Source: Calditrichia bacterium (GTDB taxonomy: Bacteria; Calditrichota; Calditrichia; RBG-13-44-9; J075). From it: DNA of 64,000 nucleotides. The DNA lies in assembly GCA_028284905.1 (NCBI GenBank), contig JANQQU010000060.1, positions 244,557 to 308,556 on the forward strand, in the 5' to 3' direction. Positions 9,817 through 17,403 of this stretch are shown here, one piece after another. The notes below the pieces were generated by a model. The model searched no databases and was not told the origin of the DNA. It saw nothing but the letters and a program-made list of their open reading frames with translations. The stretch's first letter is position 1. Each line of letters begins with the position of its first letter. Made by a program: the position numbers and the translations under genes.

Positions 9817-9939
9817 CTAACCATCATCATTCACCAAAGCAAGACCGCTGCATACCTTACAGGCACACATCATCATACAGCTGCACATCATCATGGCGCT
9901 GATTTGGTGAATAAATAATTGGTCGTTTAAAATTTGCAT
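9817..9939 (-). CDS. Met/Cys-rich small peptide 1 (candidate modified-peptide precursor)
   Basis: A 40-residue ORF beginning MQILNDQLFIHQIS and continuing AMMMCSCMMMCACKVC, then a short acidic tail ending NDDG. The core is an internal repeat, MMMCSC then MMMCAC, giving six Met in two runs and five Cys (19, 21, 25, 27, 30). There is no signal peptide. The ATG at 9939 is preceded by GGAAAG at normal spacing, and a good terminator follows the stop on the same strand. The second peptide gene upstream has the same GCC-ATG-ATG-ATG-TG core, so the two look homologous. Leader-like start, repetitive core and a neighbouring ATP-grasp enzyme fit a ribosomally made, modified peptide; soft-metal (copper-like) binding is another option from composition. 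I know of no named family with this motif. Confidence 0.72.
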   Translation of the reverse strand: MQILNDQLFIHQISAMMMCSCMMMCACKVCSGLALVNDDG

Positions 9940-9965
9940 AAATTCTTTCCGGTAACACTTCTATA

Positions 9966-10005
9966 AACTAAAAAACCCGCTAATTGTATGAAACGATTAG
10001 CGGGT
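9966..10005 (-). terminator. intrinsic terminator after Met/Cys-rich peptide 2
   Basis: Stem ACCCGCTAAT (9975-9984) / ATTAGCGGGT (9996-10005) with an 11-base loop, followed on the minus strand by TTTTTAGTT. It separates peptide 2 from peptide 1, so each has its own transcription end. Confidence 0.8.
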
Positions 10006-10032
10006 GAAATTTTGCGATGCGATAGATATAAT

Positions 10033-10110
10033 CTAATGAAATCCCGGTAATCGGTTGCTGTTCATCATGATACACATCATCATGGCAATATTGGTGATCA
10101 GGGTTTTCAT
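10033..10110 (-). CDS. Met/Cys-rich small peptide 2 (candidate modified-peptide precursor)
   Basis: A 25-residue ORF: MKTLITNI, then AMMMCIMM, then NSNRLPGFH. The segment A-MMM-C-x-MM matches the core of peptide 1 (A-MMM-CSC-MMM), including the GCC ATG ATG ATG TGY codons. An AAAGAGA ribosome site precedes the ATG at 10110, and a terminator follows 28 bases after the stop. It has a single Cys and no acidic tail, so it may be a diverged or shortened paralogue. At this size it would normally be missed; support comes from the shared motif, the terminator and the shared strand with the ATP-grasp gene. Confidence 0.62.
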   Translation of the reverse strand: MKTLITNIAMMMCIMMNSNRLPGFH

Positions 10111-10353
10111 TAATTCAATTCTCTTTCGTGTTAATGAACGGGAAAAGATAAAACGTGGTTTCACTGATTGCAACTAATTTCTGGGCATTTCATTTTTATT
10201 TTAATGCTCTACTTTATTCCAGCAATATAAAACCCACTTTTTAAAAGCAGATTTTGACAATAGGTGCTTTTTCCGTATTCAGAATCTTCTCATAAATCCC
10301 TTGGCTATAGTTGTAAACTCCTTGCTAATAGTACCAACCGGGCAAAACCATAA
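10111..10353. other. intergenic region upstream of the peptide genes
   Basis: About 240 A/T-rich bases between the end of the secreted protein gene (10354) and peptide 2. It must hold the peptide promoter, but I could not fix a convincing -35/-10 or FCB-type promoter with proper spacing. A TTGTCA (complement of 10255-10260) and a TTTTATATTG box are present but badly spaced. No further Met-rich ORF was found. Confidence 0.5.
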
Positions 10354-12135
10354 TCATCGTATCAAAAGCATCTTACCGACTAAGGATGCCGAATGGTCAA
10401 CCTGCATTCGATACAGATACACACCACTTGCCAGTCCTTCAGCTTGAAATGCAATGCTATATGCTCCTACTTCCCGAAAAGCATCCACTAACTCTATCAC
10501 TTCTCTTCCGGCAATATCATATACTGCCAAATGCACATTCGCTGCTTTCGAAAGTGCATACTCTATTATCGTACTACCATTAAAGGGATTCGGATAATTC
10601 TGAGAGAGCTGAAATGATGTTGTTATAGCATTTCTGGAACCATTTCCAATACCAGTTATCACCGGCAAAGGCGATATGCCACCTTGCAAAAGATTTTCCC
10701 CGGAATTACTACGAATGGCAAACAACAAAGAATCTGATTCTTCCCATCCGACATTTCCAGGAATATCGATAAGAATACTATTACCCATTTCATCGGCAGT
10801 AATTAGGGTATCCAGTAAAACCGTTTGAGCAATATTGCTCAGAGAAACCTCAACGGCTATTTCAATTTGGGGGGTTACAGCAAAGATTTCAAATTGAACA
10901 GATCGCTCATTCTCATTAATCAGCTGAAAATCAACAACAGCTGCGTCACTGGCATGAGTGACGTTGCTTAAACCGGCGGTAGGTACAAAAACTTCACGCC
11001 AGCTATTTTCCGAATTCGCCGGAAAAATAGCCGGCACATTGAACTCCGAGGTAACACCAGCCCAGAGTTCGATAAAGGGCCGGGAAAAATAAATATCAGA
11101 GGGAAGATCGTTCGCAGGTGGCGGATTGAATGGATCGATTGTCGAAGAAATCGGGTAACCAAATGTCCAAATTTTTACATAAGGCGTTTCCGTATTTGCT
11201 GAAACGCGAATCAGTCCTTCCTGGTTATCCTGATTTATGACACCCCAGTAATTTTCGGAAAGCGCCGGGCGGGTAAACGCAGAGCCACTCCCCTCCCAAT
11301 TAGCAAATTTGCGGAGTTTATCGAAGTAATAGGTGTTTGGTTCCCCGGGCACCGGATCTTCAATTCCGGTAATGCCTACTGCCCAGCTCGGTATTTTCAG
11401 CTTCTCTGCGGGGATAATCATTTCTGCACCAGCGGTTGCGCTTGCCTGATATGGTGTTGCATCGGAACCGGGCGCCATTCCTATGTTTGTCCAGTATTCA
11501 TAGGGTTGATTGCTATTCCCGGTATTTCTGAGAACGATATCTGCGCTAAAAGCTGCTTCCCCGGAGACAAGCGTGATAATAAAATCGCATTCGATATCGG
11601 TTTGTCCATAGCGGGAGAATTGTGTAAAAGCAACATCATCCGCCCAGGACATTTTTACAACAAGTGTATCGGCTGTTTCCTTAACAACTGTAAAATCCCA
11701 GGGAAGCAGCCAGGACTTGCCATGTTCCGGTTCAGTCAGAGTGGGGAAAATACCTCCGTATATCATCAGCCAATTATAATAAAATGTGCCTGTCCACCAC
11801 CATCCGTATGGCGCGCCAACCGGGTTGAGGTAAAGTTGTTCATGCCCAGTGGGCTTATAAATCATTGAGACAATCCTTCCACCAAACTCCGGCACGAGTG
11901 TCAATTTTAAAAATTCATTTTCAAGGATAATCGTATTGAATGTTTTTTGAACAATATTGGCAGGATCCAAAGAGTAACTCGCCATTGTATTATTTGCATT
12001 GAGAGTATAGTCATACGTGTGCCAGTTTATAGTAGAGTCGGATCTTGACACCTGCCCTACTGATATTGCGCTTACTAACATCAAAAGACTTATTATCCAT
12101 GCAAACTCAATTTTCAAGCCACTACAGCGTATCAT
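10354..12135 (-). CDS. secreted DUF5107-like (galactose-mutarotase-fold) protein with C-terminal sorting domain
   Basis: A 593-residue exported protein. The N-terminal signal (about 1-27) has hydrophobic core FAWIISLLMLVSAISVG. Residues about 60-370 look like the DUF5107 / aldose-epimerase-like beta-sandwich, with motifs LKLTLVPEFGGRIVSMIY and YGGIFPTLTEPEHGKSW, a fold often found in carbohydrate-active proteins. A beta-rich linker follows. The last 80 residues are a type A sorting / FlgD-like domain (LSQNYPNPFNGSTIIEY, then GVYLYRMQ), the signal for surface delivery by type IX-like secretion in FCB bacteria. Its tail closely matches that of the next gene upstream. Strong ribosome site GGAGGACTAGT before ATG 12135. 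The exact substrate is unknown. Confidence 0.75.
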   Translation of the reverse strand: MIRCSGLKIEFAWIISLLMLVSAISVGQVSRSDSTINWHTYDYTLNANNTMASYSLDPANIVQKTFNTIILENEFLKLTLVPEFGGRIVSMIYKPTGHEQLYLNPVGAPYGWWWTGTFYYNWLMIYGGIFPTLTEPEHGKSWLLPWDFTVVKETADTLVVKMSWADDVAFTQFSRYGQTDIECDFIITLVSGEAAFSADIVLRNTGNSNQPYEYWTNIGMAPGSDATPYQASATAGAEMIIPAEKLKIPSWAVGITGIEDPVPGEPNTYYFDKLRKFANWEGSGSAFTRPALSENYWGVINQDNQEGLIRVSANTETPYVKIWTFGYPISSTIDPFNPPPANDLPSDIYFSRPFIELWAGVTSEFNVPAIFPANSENSWREVFVPTAGLSNVTHASDAAVVDFQLINENERSVQFEIFAVTPQIEIAVEVSLSNIAQTVLLDTLITADEMGNSILIDIPGNVGWEESDSLLFAIRSNSGENLLQGGISPLPVITGIGNGSRNAITTSFQLSQNYPNPFNGSTIIEYALSKAANVHLAVYDIAGREVIELVDAFREVGAYSIAFQAEGLASGVYLYRMQVDHSASLVGKMLLIR

Positions 12136-12256
12136 ACTAGTCCTCCGGCAAAAAACTTATCGATTCAATTTTATTTGAAACGCTTCATTTATATGCGATT
12201 TTTTCCTTGCATTTCCAAACAAATTCTTAGCAAGCACAAATTTATCGATAATTTTT

Positions 12257-14203
12257 CTAGCGGATTAAAAGCATCTTACCGGCTCTGTAATCTGTTTGCC
12301 CAATCTGCATCCGATAAACATACAAACCACTTGCCAGGCCTTCAGCTTGAAATTCAATACTGTAGGTTCCAGCTTCTTTAAAGGCATCCTCCAACACTGT
12401 GACCCTTTTTCCGGTTACATCGTAAATTGTCAGACACACTTCCATTGCCCTGGAGAGGGTATATTCAATCGTCGTTCCCATATTGAAGGGATTTGGGTAA
12501 TTTTGACGTAAGGAGAAAATTAGTGGTGCGCCATCACCATTCTCATTCGGGATTTCACAATCATTGGCAAGATAGCGTTGAACGGCCAGCCATTTCGGTG
12601 CGGTTAAGGTATCCTGATCAATATATTCCAGCAACCCAAAGCTCCCCTGCCCCGGACGACTAACATGATTATAAAACACCATTGTTCCTCCCCCGGCATT
12701 TTGCCACCAATCAAGGTATTTGTAATACATCGTGCGCATCTGTGGATGACGGTTGACATCGCGAAATAACAGGCTGAGATCGTCCGTTGGTCCACCGAAG
12801 AAGTTAAACAGGTGCTGCCCACCCTCATACGCCAAATACTGTAAAGACTTTTCAGCATATGGCGGCGAGTTCAGTAATGCGATTGCCTGTTCTGCCCAGT
12901 AAGGCCCGCTGTCTTCTTTGAACATATCAGCTTGTATGGCATCAACAACTTGAGTAACCGACCAATTTGCCAGGCCGGAGATATTCGAAATACCACCCCC
13001 AAAGTACGGCGCGCCGGCAACAGCATCGGCATACTGATATGCCGGTACACCATTCACTTCATGATCCAACGTAAATGGTGTGGCATTCCCCGGCCCGTTC
13101 TGAATCGGCAACACCTTTACAATCCGATCTTGGTCATCCCCGAAAACGTCGTTCCAGATTTCAAAAATTTCAACAGAACGCTGGGCAACCCAACGGCCAA
13201 TCGCCTCCCAATAAGAACAGCCGGGGCAATTCCATCCATACAAATCTCCCTGTGCCCGTGCATAACTGTATTGCCCGGTTTGACCATTCCACCAGGCGTT
13301 GTCGGAGAAGATGTTATTCCACACTTCATTGGAGTATTCCAGGTAGATTGGTATCTCGGGTGCAAGCTGATCTCTTACCTGACGGGCAAACTCCCGGACA
13401 AAATCATCATCCGCCTGATGCGGCATACAAAACCAGGGCGCAGCACCGGTTTCATTGCAGAGCGCAATCATGATCTCCAAAGGCGCGCCGCCGCCTTCTC
13501 CAAAATTGGTAGACCAGGTTTGGCTGCTAAGGCGAGTGCGATCTTCCCAGTGTTGTAAAGGCGAAAAGTTCGTGCCCTGCCAATCCATAAAACGTAAAAC
13601 CGAGAACTGTTTTAATCGCTCCAAAAAAATAGGCCGAAAGGGGGATGTCAGATATGTATTCCGGTAGTCCGTGCCAGATTCATCCGGTCGAATAATTCGT
13701 ATATTCCTTACCGGATCTTCCGGATCGGTCGCCCGGATGTCGAGCATAATGCCTTCATTCGTCGTAGTGTTTACTGAAAAGTGTATCTCATTATCAACGC
13801 CATTATTCGTTACCAATTGCTGATTTTCTGCATCCATGCCAAGCTCAAGAACGCCAGTGCCATCATAAAACAAGGCATAATCACCGGTCGGGTAATTTCC
13901 CTGCAACGCTTCTAACAGCAACGTGCGAGCTGCAAACCCTTCCTCTAACTCTTGTGGATATCCATCCGCGCTCAGAGAAAGCGTTCGACCGGTATCCCAA
14001 ACATATTGATCCGGCCGCGACTCCCAAAATCTCCGCGCTGTTTTAAAGACATCTACTAATGCCCCATTCATTTCACCAAGGTTTACCCCGACACTTTTTC
14101 TACAGTCTGCTTGTCCATAGTTTGGCGTTTGTAGAAAAAGCAGCATACCAAAGAGCAGCGTTTTGGAAAAGAACTTAAACCGGTATCTTATTGAGTCAAT
14201 CAT
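12257..14203 (-). CDS. secreted glycoside-hydrolase-like protein with C-terminal sorting domain
   Basis: A 648-residue exported protein read from ATG 14203, which has AAGG about 10 bases upstream; an in-frame GTG at 14209 would sit too close to that site. After the signal peptide (core LLFGMLLFLQTPNYGQ), the middle has TIM-barrel-like features of clan GH-A type proteins: VLRFMDWQGTNFS, PWFCMPHQADDDFVREFARQVRD, and IYLEYSNEVWN, where the NE pair resembles a clan-A acid/base site. YEGGQHLF could hold the second acidic residue. The last 85 residues are the same sorting tail as the neighbouring gene (LRQNYPNPFNMGTTIEY ... GLYVYRMQ). Likely a polysaccharide-binding or polysaccharide-cleaving surface protein; catalysis is inferred only from these motifs. 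Confidence 0.68.
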   Translation of the reverse strand: MIDSIRYRFKFFSKTLLFGMLLFLQTPNYGQADCRKSVGVNLGEMNGALVDVFKTARRFWESRPDQYVWDTGRTLSLSADGYPQELEEGFAARTLLLEALQGNYPTGDYALFYDGTGVLELGMDAENQQLVTNNGVDNEIHFSVNTTTNEGIMLDIRATDPEDPVRNIRIIRPDESGTDYRNTYLTSPFRPIFLERLKQFSVLRFMDWQGTNFSPLQHWEDRTRLSSQTWSTNFGEGGGAPLEIMIALCNETGAAPWFCMPHQADDDFVREFARQVRDQLAPEIPIYLEYSNEVWNNIFSDNAWWNGQTGQYSYARAQGDLYGWNCPGCSYWEAIGRWVAQRSVEIFEIWNDVFGDDQDRIVKVLPIQNGPGNATPFTLDHEVNGVPAYQYADAVAGAPYFGGGISNISGLANWSVTQVVDAIQADMFKEDSGPYWAEQAIALLNSPPYAEKSLQYLAYEGGQHLFNFFGGPTDDLSLLFRDVNRHPQMRTMYYKYLDWWQNAGGGTMVFYNHVSRPGQGSFGLLEYIDQDTLTAPKWLAVQRYLANDCEIPNENGDGAPLIFSLRQNYPNPFNMGTTIEYTLSRAMEVCLTIYDVTGKRVTVLEDAFKEAGTYSIEFQAEGLASGLYVYRMQIGQTDYRAGKMLLIR

Positions 14204-14457
14204 AAACACAGCCTTGCAGAGTATGATTAATGCAGGATTTCTGATCTTAATTTATCATACCACATTTTACAAGCAACAGCTTTTCCCGCAAGAAACAACT
14301 ATTCATTTATCCCGATTAAATTTTCCAGTGTCGTTTTTTTTTAGTATTATCTCCCTTCAAGTTATTTAACCATCGCATTGGCAGTGCATTTCAACAATGC
14401 CGTTCATTGGCACTCTGTAGAACATTTCCTTAAACACCTCAACTTAAGGCGACGAGA

Positions 14458-15339
14458 ATGCTCAATAAAAACATCACATTTTTCTCTCTCTTATTCTTTG
14501 CAACCCTAATTATTACATCGTTTGCTTGCCAGCAACCAAAACCGGCATCTTTAAAGATAATGACCTTCAATATTCGTTATAACAACCCTGGTGATGGCGA
14601 TAATGCCTGGCCAAACCGCAAATCTTCTGTCGTTGATCTTATTAAAAACAGCAAGGCGGATCTGATTGGTGTTCAGGAAGCATTGTTCGAACAAATCCAG
14701 TATCTGGAGAGCAATTTAGCTGAATACAACTGGATCGGTGCCGGCAGGGATGATGGTAAGCAAGCTGGTGAGTTTACTGCTATTTTTTACCGGAAGGATC
14801 GCCTGGAATGTCTACAGCAAGATATTTTTTGGCTTTCGGAAACATCGGACACCCCAAGTGTTGGATGGGATGCTGCATTGGAGCGCATCGTCAATTGGGG
14901 AAAATTTCTGGACAAATCTTCCGAGAAAACATTCTTTGCCTTCAACACACATTTTGACCATCGGGGAGAATTGGCCCGTCAGGAAAGTGCCCGTTTACTC
15001 ATCCGCCGGGCAGAAGAGATCAGCGAGAAAGAAGCCGCTATTTTATTAGGTGATTTTAATTTTGATCCGGATGCAATTTCGTATGCGATTATCACCGATG
15101 ATGCCAATGCGAATTCCAGAAAGTTTTATGACACCCGAGAAATCTCTCAAGCTCCTGCAAGCGGTCCTGCTGGCACATTTACAGGATTTGACATTAATGC
15201 CACCCCACAAAAGCCGATTGATTACATCTTTGTCCAGCAAGGGATTAAAGTATTAAGCCATGAAACAATAAACACAACTTACCAGGGTAAACTTCCCTCA
15301 GATCACTACCCGGTAATGACGGAGATAAAGTTGCCGTGA
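14458..15339 (+). CDS. EEP-family (endonuclease/exonuclease/phosphatase) lipoprotein
   Basis: A 293-residue lipoprotein with lipobox ITSFAC near residue 24. The rest is a complete EEP metallo-phosphoesterase domain: MTFNIRYNN (metal Asn), DLIGVQEAL (Glu), FNTHFDHRG (catalytic His), AILLGDFNF (Asp and Asn), PIDYIFVQQ, and SDHYPVM (terminal Asp-His). Such enzymes hydrolyse phosphodiesters in nucleic acids, lipids or inositol phosphates. It opens a plus-strand operon; its stop overlaps the GTG start of the TonB receptor (GTGA at 15336), implying coupled translation. Envelope anchoring suggests action on extracellular or periplasmic phosphoesters. The precise substrate is not visible. Confidence 0.88.
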   Translation: MLNKNITFFSLLFFATLIITSFACQQPKPASLKIMTFNIRYNNPGDGDNAWPNRKSSVVDLIKNSKADLIGVQEALFEQIQYLESNLAEYNWIGAGRDDGKQAGEFTAIFYRKDRLECLQQDIFWLSETSDTPSVGWDAALERIVNWGKFLDKSSEKTFFAFNTHFDHRGELARQESARLLIRRAEEISEKEAAILLGDFNFDPDAISYAIITDDANANSRKFYDTREISQAPASGPAGTFTGFDINATPQKPIDYIFVQQGIKVLSHETINTTYQGKLPSDHYPVMTEIKLP

Positions 15340-17399
15340 GCACCCGACATTTCTTTCCCTGCTTCGTTTTCGCTGTTATCCTTTTCGCTCTACAATCCAT
15401 GTTTTCTCAAACGGCTGATAGTATTGTTGTCCAATTGGATTCCGTGACTACATCTGCCACCCGATTTCCGGAAAAACTGCATAACCAATCGCGCTCCCTT
15501 AGTATCGCCGATCAAACAGTTCTACAATACGCGCAGCAGCAATTGTCACTGCAGGAGCCGCTTGCGAATATCCCGGGGGTTTTCATTTTGAATCCGGATA
15601 ATTTCGCCCAGGATTTGCGCATTGCTATTCGGGGATTTGGCGCCAGGTCTTCCTTTGGTATTCGGGGAATAAAAATCTTAGTTGATGGTATCCCGGAGTC
15701 AACACCGGATGGACAGGCCCAGGTGGACAATCTCTCTGCTGGCGTCATTCGCGAAGCGGAAATTTTGCGCGGACCTGCCAGCGCTTTTTGGGGTAATGCT
15801 GCCGGTGGGATCATCCTCCTGCAAACCGAGGAAGCACCAGGGCATCCTTTTCTCCAGGCAAGGCTCAGCAATGGTGCATATGGTTTTCAACAATTGCAGT
15901 TTAAATCCGGCCAACAATACGGTAACACAAATTATCTTTTTCATTTTGTCTATAACGGCACCGATGGTTATCGGCCGCACAGCAAGATGCAAAACTACCT
16001 CGGCAATGCTGCTATACGCTGGAGACCGGATCCCGCATCTGCATTAAACATCTTCATAAACGCAGCCCACAGCCCGATTGCTCAGGACCCCGGCGCCATC
16101 GACAGTAGCGCCGTTGCCAATAACCGCCGCCAGGCGCGCGAGCGAAACATCACATTTGATTCCGGAGAGTCTGTCACCCAGGAAAAGTTAGCCGTAACAT
16201 ACCAGCGGGAAAAGAATAATCACAGGTACTTTCTACGGACTTTTTTCCGGCACAGAGATTTTGCCAATCGATTACCTTTTGAATCCGGCGGTATCGTTAA
16301 CCTTAATCGTTTTCATGCCGGCGGTGGCATTCAGATCGATGCTCAGACCAAATTGTTCGAGCGGCCGCTTCACTTCAGTATAGGGTACGACATTGAAAAG
16401 CAATGGGATGAACGATCCCGTTTCGACAATCTTGAGGGAAGAAAAGGCAACAAAGCCCTCGACCAAACTGAGACATTCCTTAGCAATGGATTTTATCTCC
16501 AGCAAAACTTGCGCTTGTCGCCTCGCTGGAAATTCAACACCGCCCTGCGCTACGATGCCATCCAATTAGCCGTTATTGACAATTTCCTGACCGATGGTGA
16601 AAATAGCGGGAAACGCAACTTGTATGATTTTAGTCCGAGTGTTGGCGCATTGTTCAAGATAACTGAGCAGGTTAATTTATACGGCAACATGTCCAGCAGC
16701 TTCGAAACGCCTGCATTAGTGGAGTTGAGCAATAATCCCAGCGGGGAAGGCGGATTTAACCCCACGCTTTTACCGCAAAAGGCGGCCAATTACGAAATTG
16801 GTTTTAAAGGATTGTGGCCAAAGCAATTCCGTTTTGCCCTTGCCCTTTTTCACATTAATCTTAGCGATGAATTAACGCCTTATGAATTAGCCGAATTTCC
16901 CGGGCGGGTGTTTTATCGTAATGCCGGCAAGTCTCAACGCAGGGGACTGGAAGCATCTCTTTCCGCAAACATTCGCCCCGGATTGAACCTGAACGCTTCG
17001 TATAGTTACGCCAGATTTAAATACCGTCGCTTCACTATAGACGAGGCATCTCTGGCTGGTAACCGCTTGCCGGGCATTCCTGCCCATCTTGCAAACCTTG
17101 GCTTGTTTTATGCCACTGCTTCTGGCTTTTCTGCGAGAACAACACTTTCCTACACCGGTAATTTTTTCGCGGACAATTCGAACAACATCCAGGTTGATAA
17201 TTACATCGTAGGGAATTTACGAGTCGCTTACCAATTTACACGGGACAAATGGGAATTAAATCCTTTTATCGGTCTCAACAATTTTCTGAATAAAAAATAT
17301 TTTTCCAACATTCGCCTGAATGCCTTCGGTGGCAGATATTTTGAAGCAGCCCCGGGCTTTCATATATTTGGCGGCATCCAAATAAACATTGGGGGCTAA
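15336..17399 (+). CDS. TonB-dependent outer membrane receptor
   Basis: A 687-residue TonB-dependent receptor starting at GTG 15336 in a four-base overlap with the previous gene. Signal peptide (CFVFAVILFALQSMFSQ), then a TonB-box-like stretch and plug domain (about 30-150) with LANIPGVFILNPDNFAQDLRIAIRG split by the usual plug signature, ILVDGIPESTPDGQAQVDNL and ILRGPASAFWGNAAGGII. The beta-barrel fills the rest and ends in the aromatic-rich AAPGFHIFGGIQINIGG strand. It resembles the siderophore/vitamin receptor class rather than the SusC class: there is no carboxypeptidase-like N-terminal domain and no SusD gene. The ligand is unknown; the neighbours suggest uptake of a product of sulfate-ester or phosphoester cleavage. 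Confidence 0.93.
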   Translation: MSTRHFFPCFVFAVILFALQSMFSQTADSIVVQLDSVTTSATRFPEKLHNQSRSLSIADQTVLQYAQQQLSLQEPLANIPGVFILNPDNFAQDLRIAIRGFGARSSFGIRGIKILVDGIPESTPDGQAQVDNLSAGVIREAEILRGPASAFWGNAAGGIILLQTEEAPGHPFLQARLSNGAYGFQQLQFKSGQQYGNTNYLFHFVYNGTDGYRPHSKMQNYLGNAAIRWRPDPASALNIFINAAHSPIAQDPGAIDSSAVANNRRQARERNITFDSGESVTQEKLAVTYQREKNNHRYFLRTFFRHRDFANRLPFESGGIVNLNRFHAGGGIQIDAQTKLFERPLHFSIGYDIEKQWDERSRFDNLEGRKGNKALDQTETFLSNGFYLQQNLRLSPRWKFNTALRYDAIQLAVIDNFLTDGENSGKRNLYDFSPSVGALFKITEQVNLYGNMSSSFETPALVELSNNPSGEGGFNPTLLPQKAANYEIGFKGLWPKQFRFALALFHINLSDELTPYELAEFPGRVFYRNAGKSQRRGLEASLSANIRPGLNLNASYSYARFKYRRFTIDEASLAGNRLPGIPAHLANLGLFYATASGFSARTTLSYTGNFFADNSNNIQVDNYIVGNLRVAYQFTRDKWELNPFIGLNNFLNKKYFSNIRLNAFGGRYFEAAPGFHIFGGIQINIGG

Positions 17400-17403
17400 T
17401 CAT

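Noticed and set aside
9796..9918. Plus-strand frame over peptide 1 encoding two His-His-His runs
   Set aside because: It needs a TTG start with no ribosome site, and the equivalent plus frame over peptide 2 has stops and no start. Both terminators and both ribosome sites are oriented for the minus strand.
12932..13558. Long plus-strand frame over the glycoside-hydrolase-like gene
   Set aside because: Antisense to a protein with clear signal peptide and sorting tail; translation is low-complexity Arg/Pro/His-rich with no family features.
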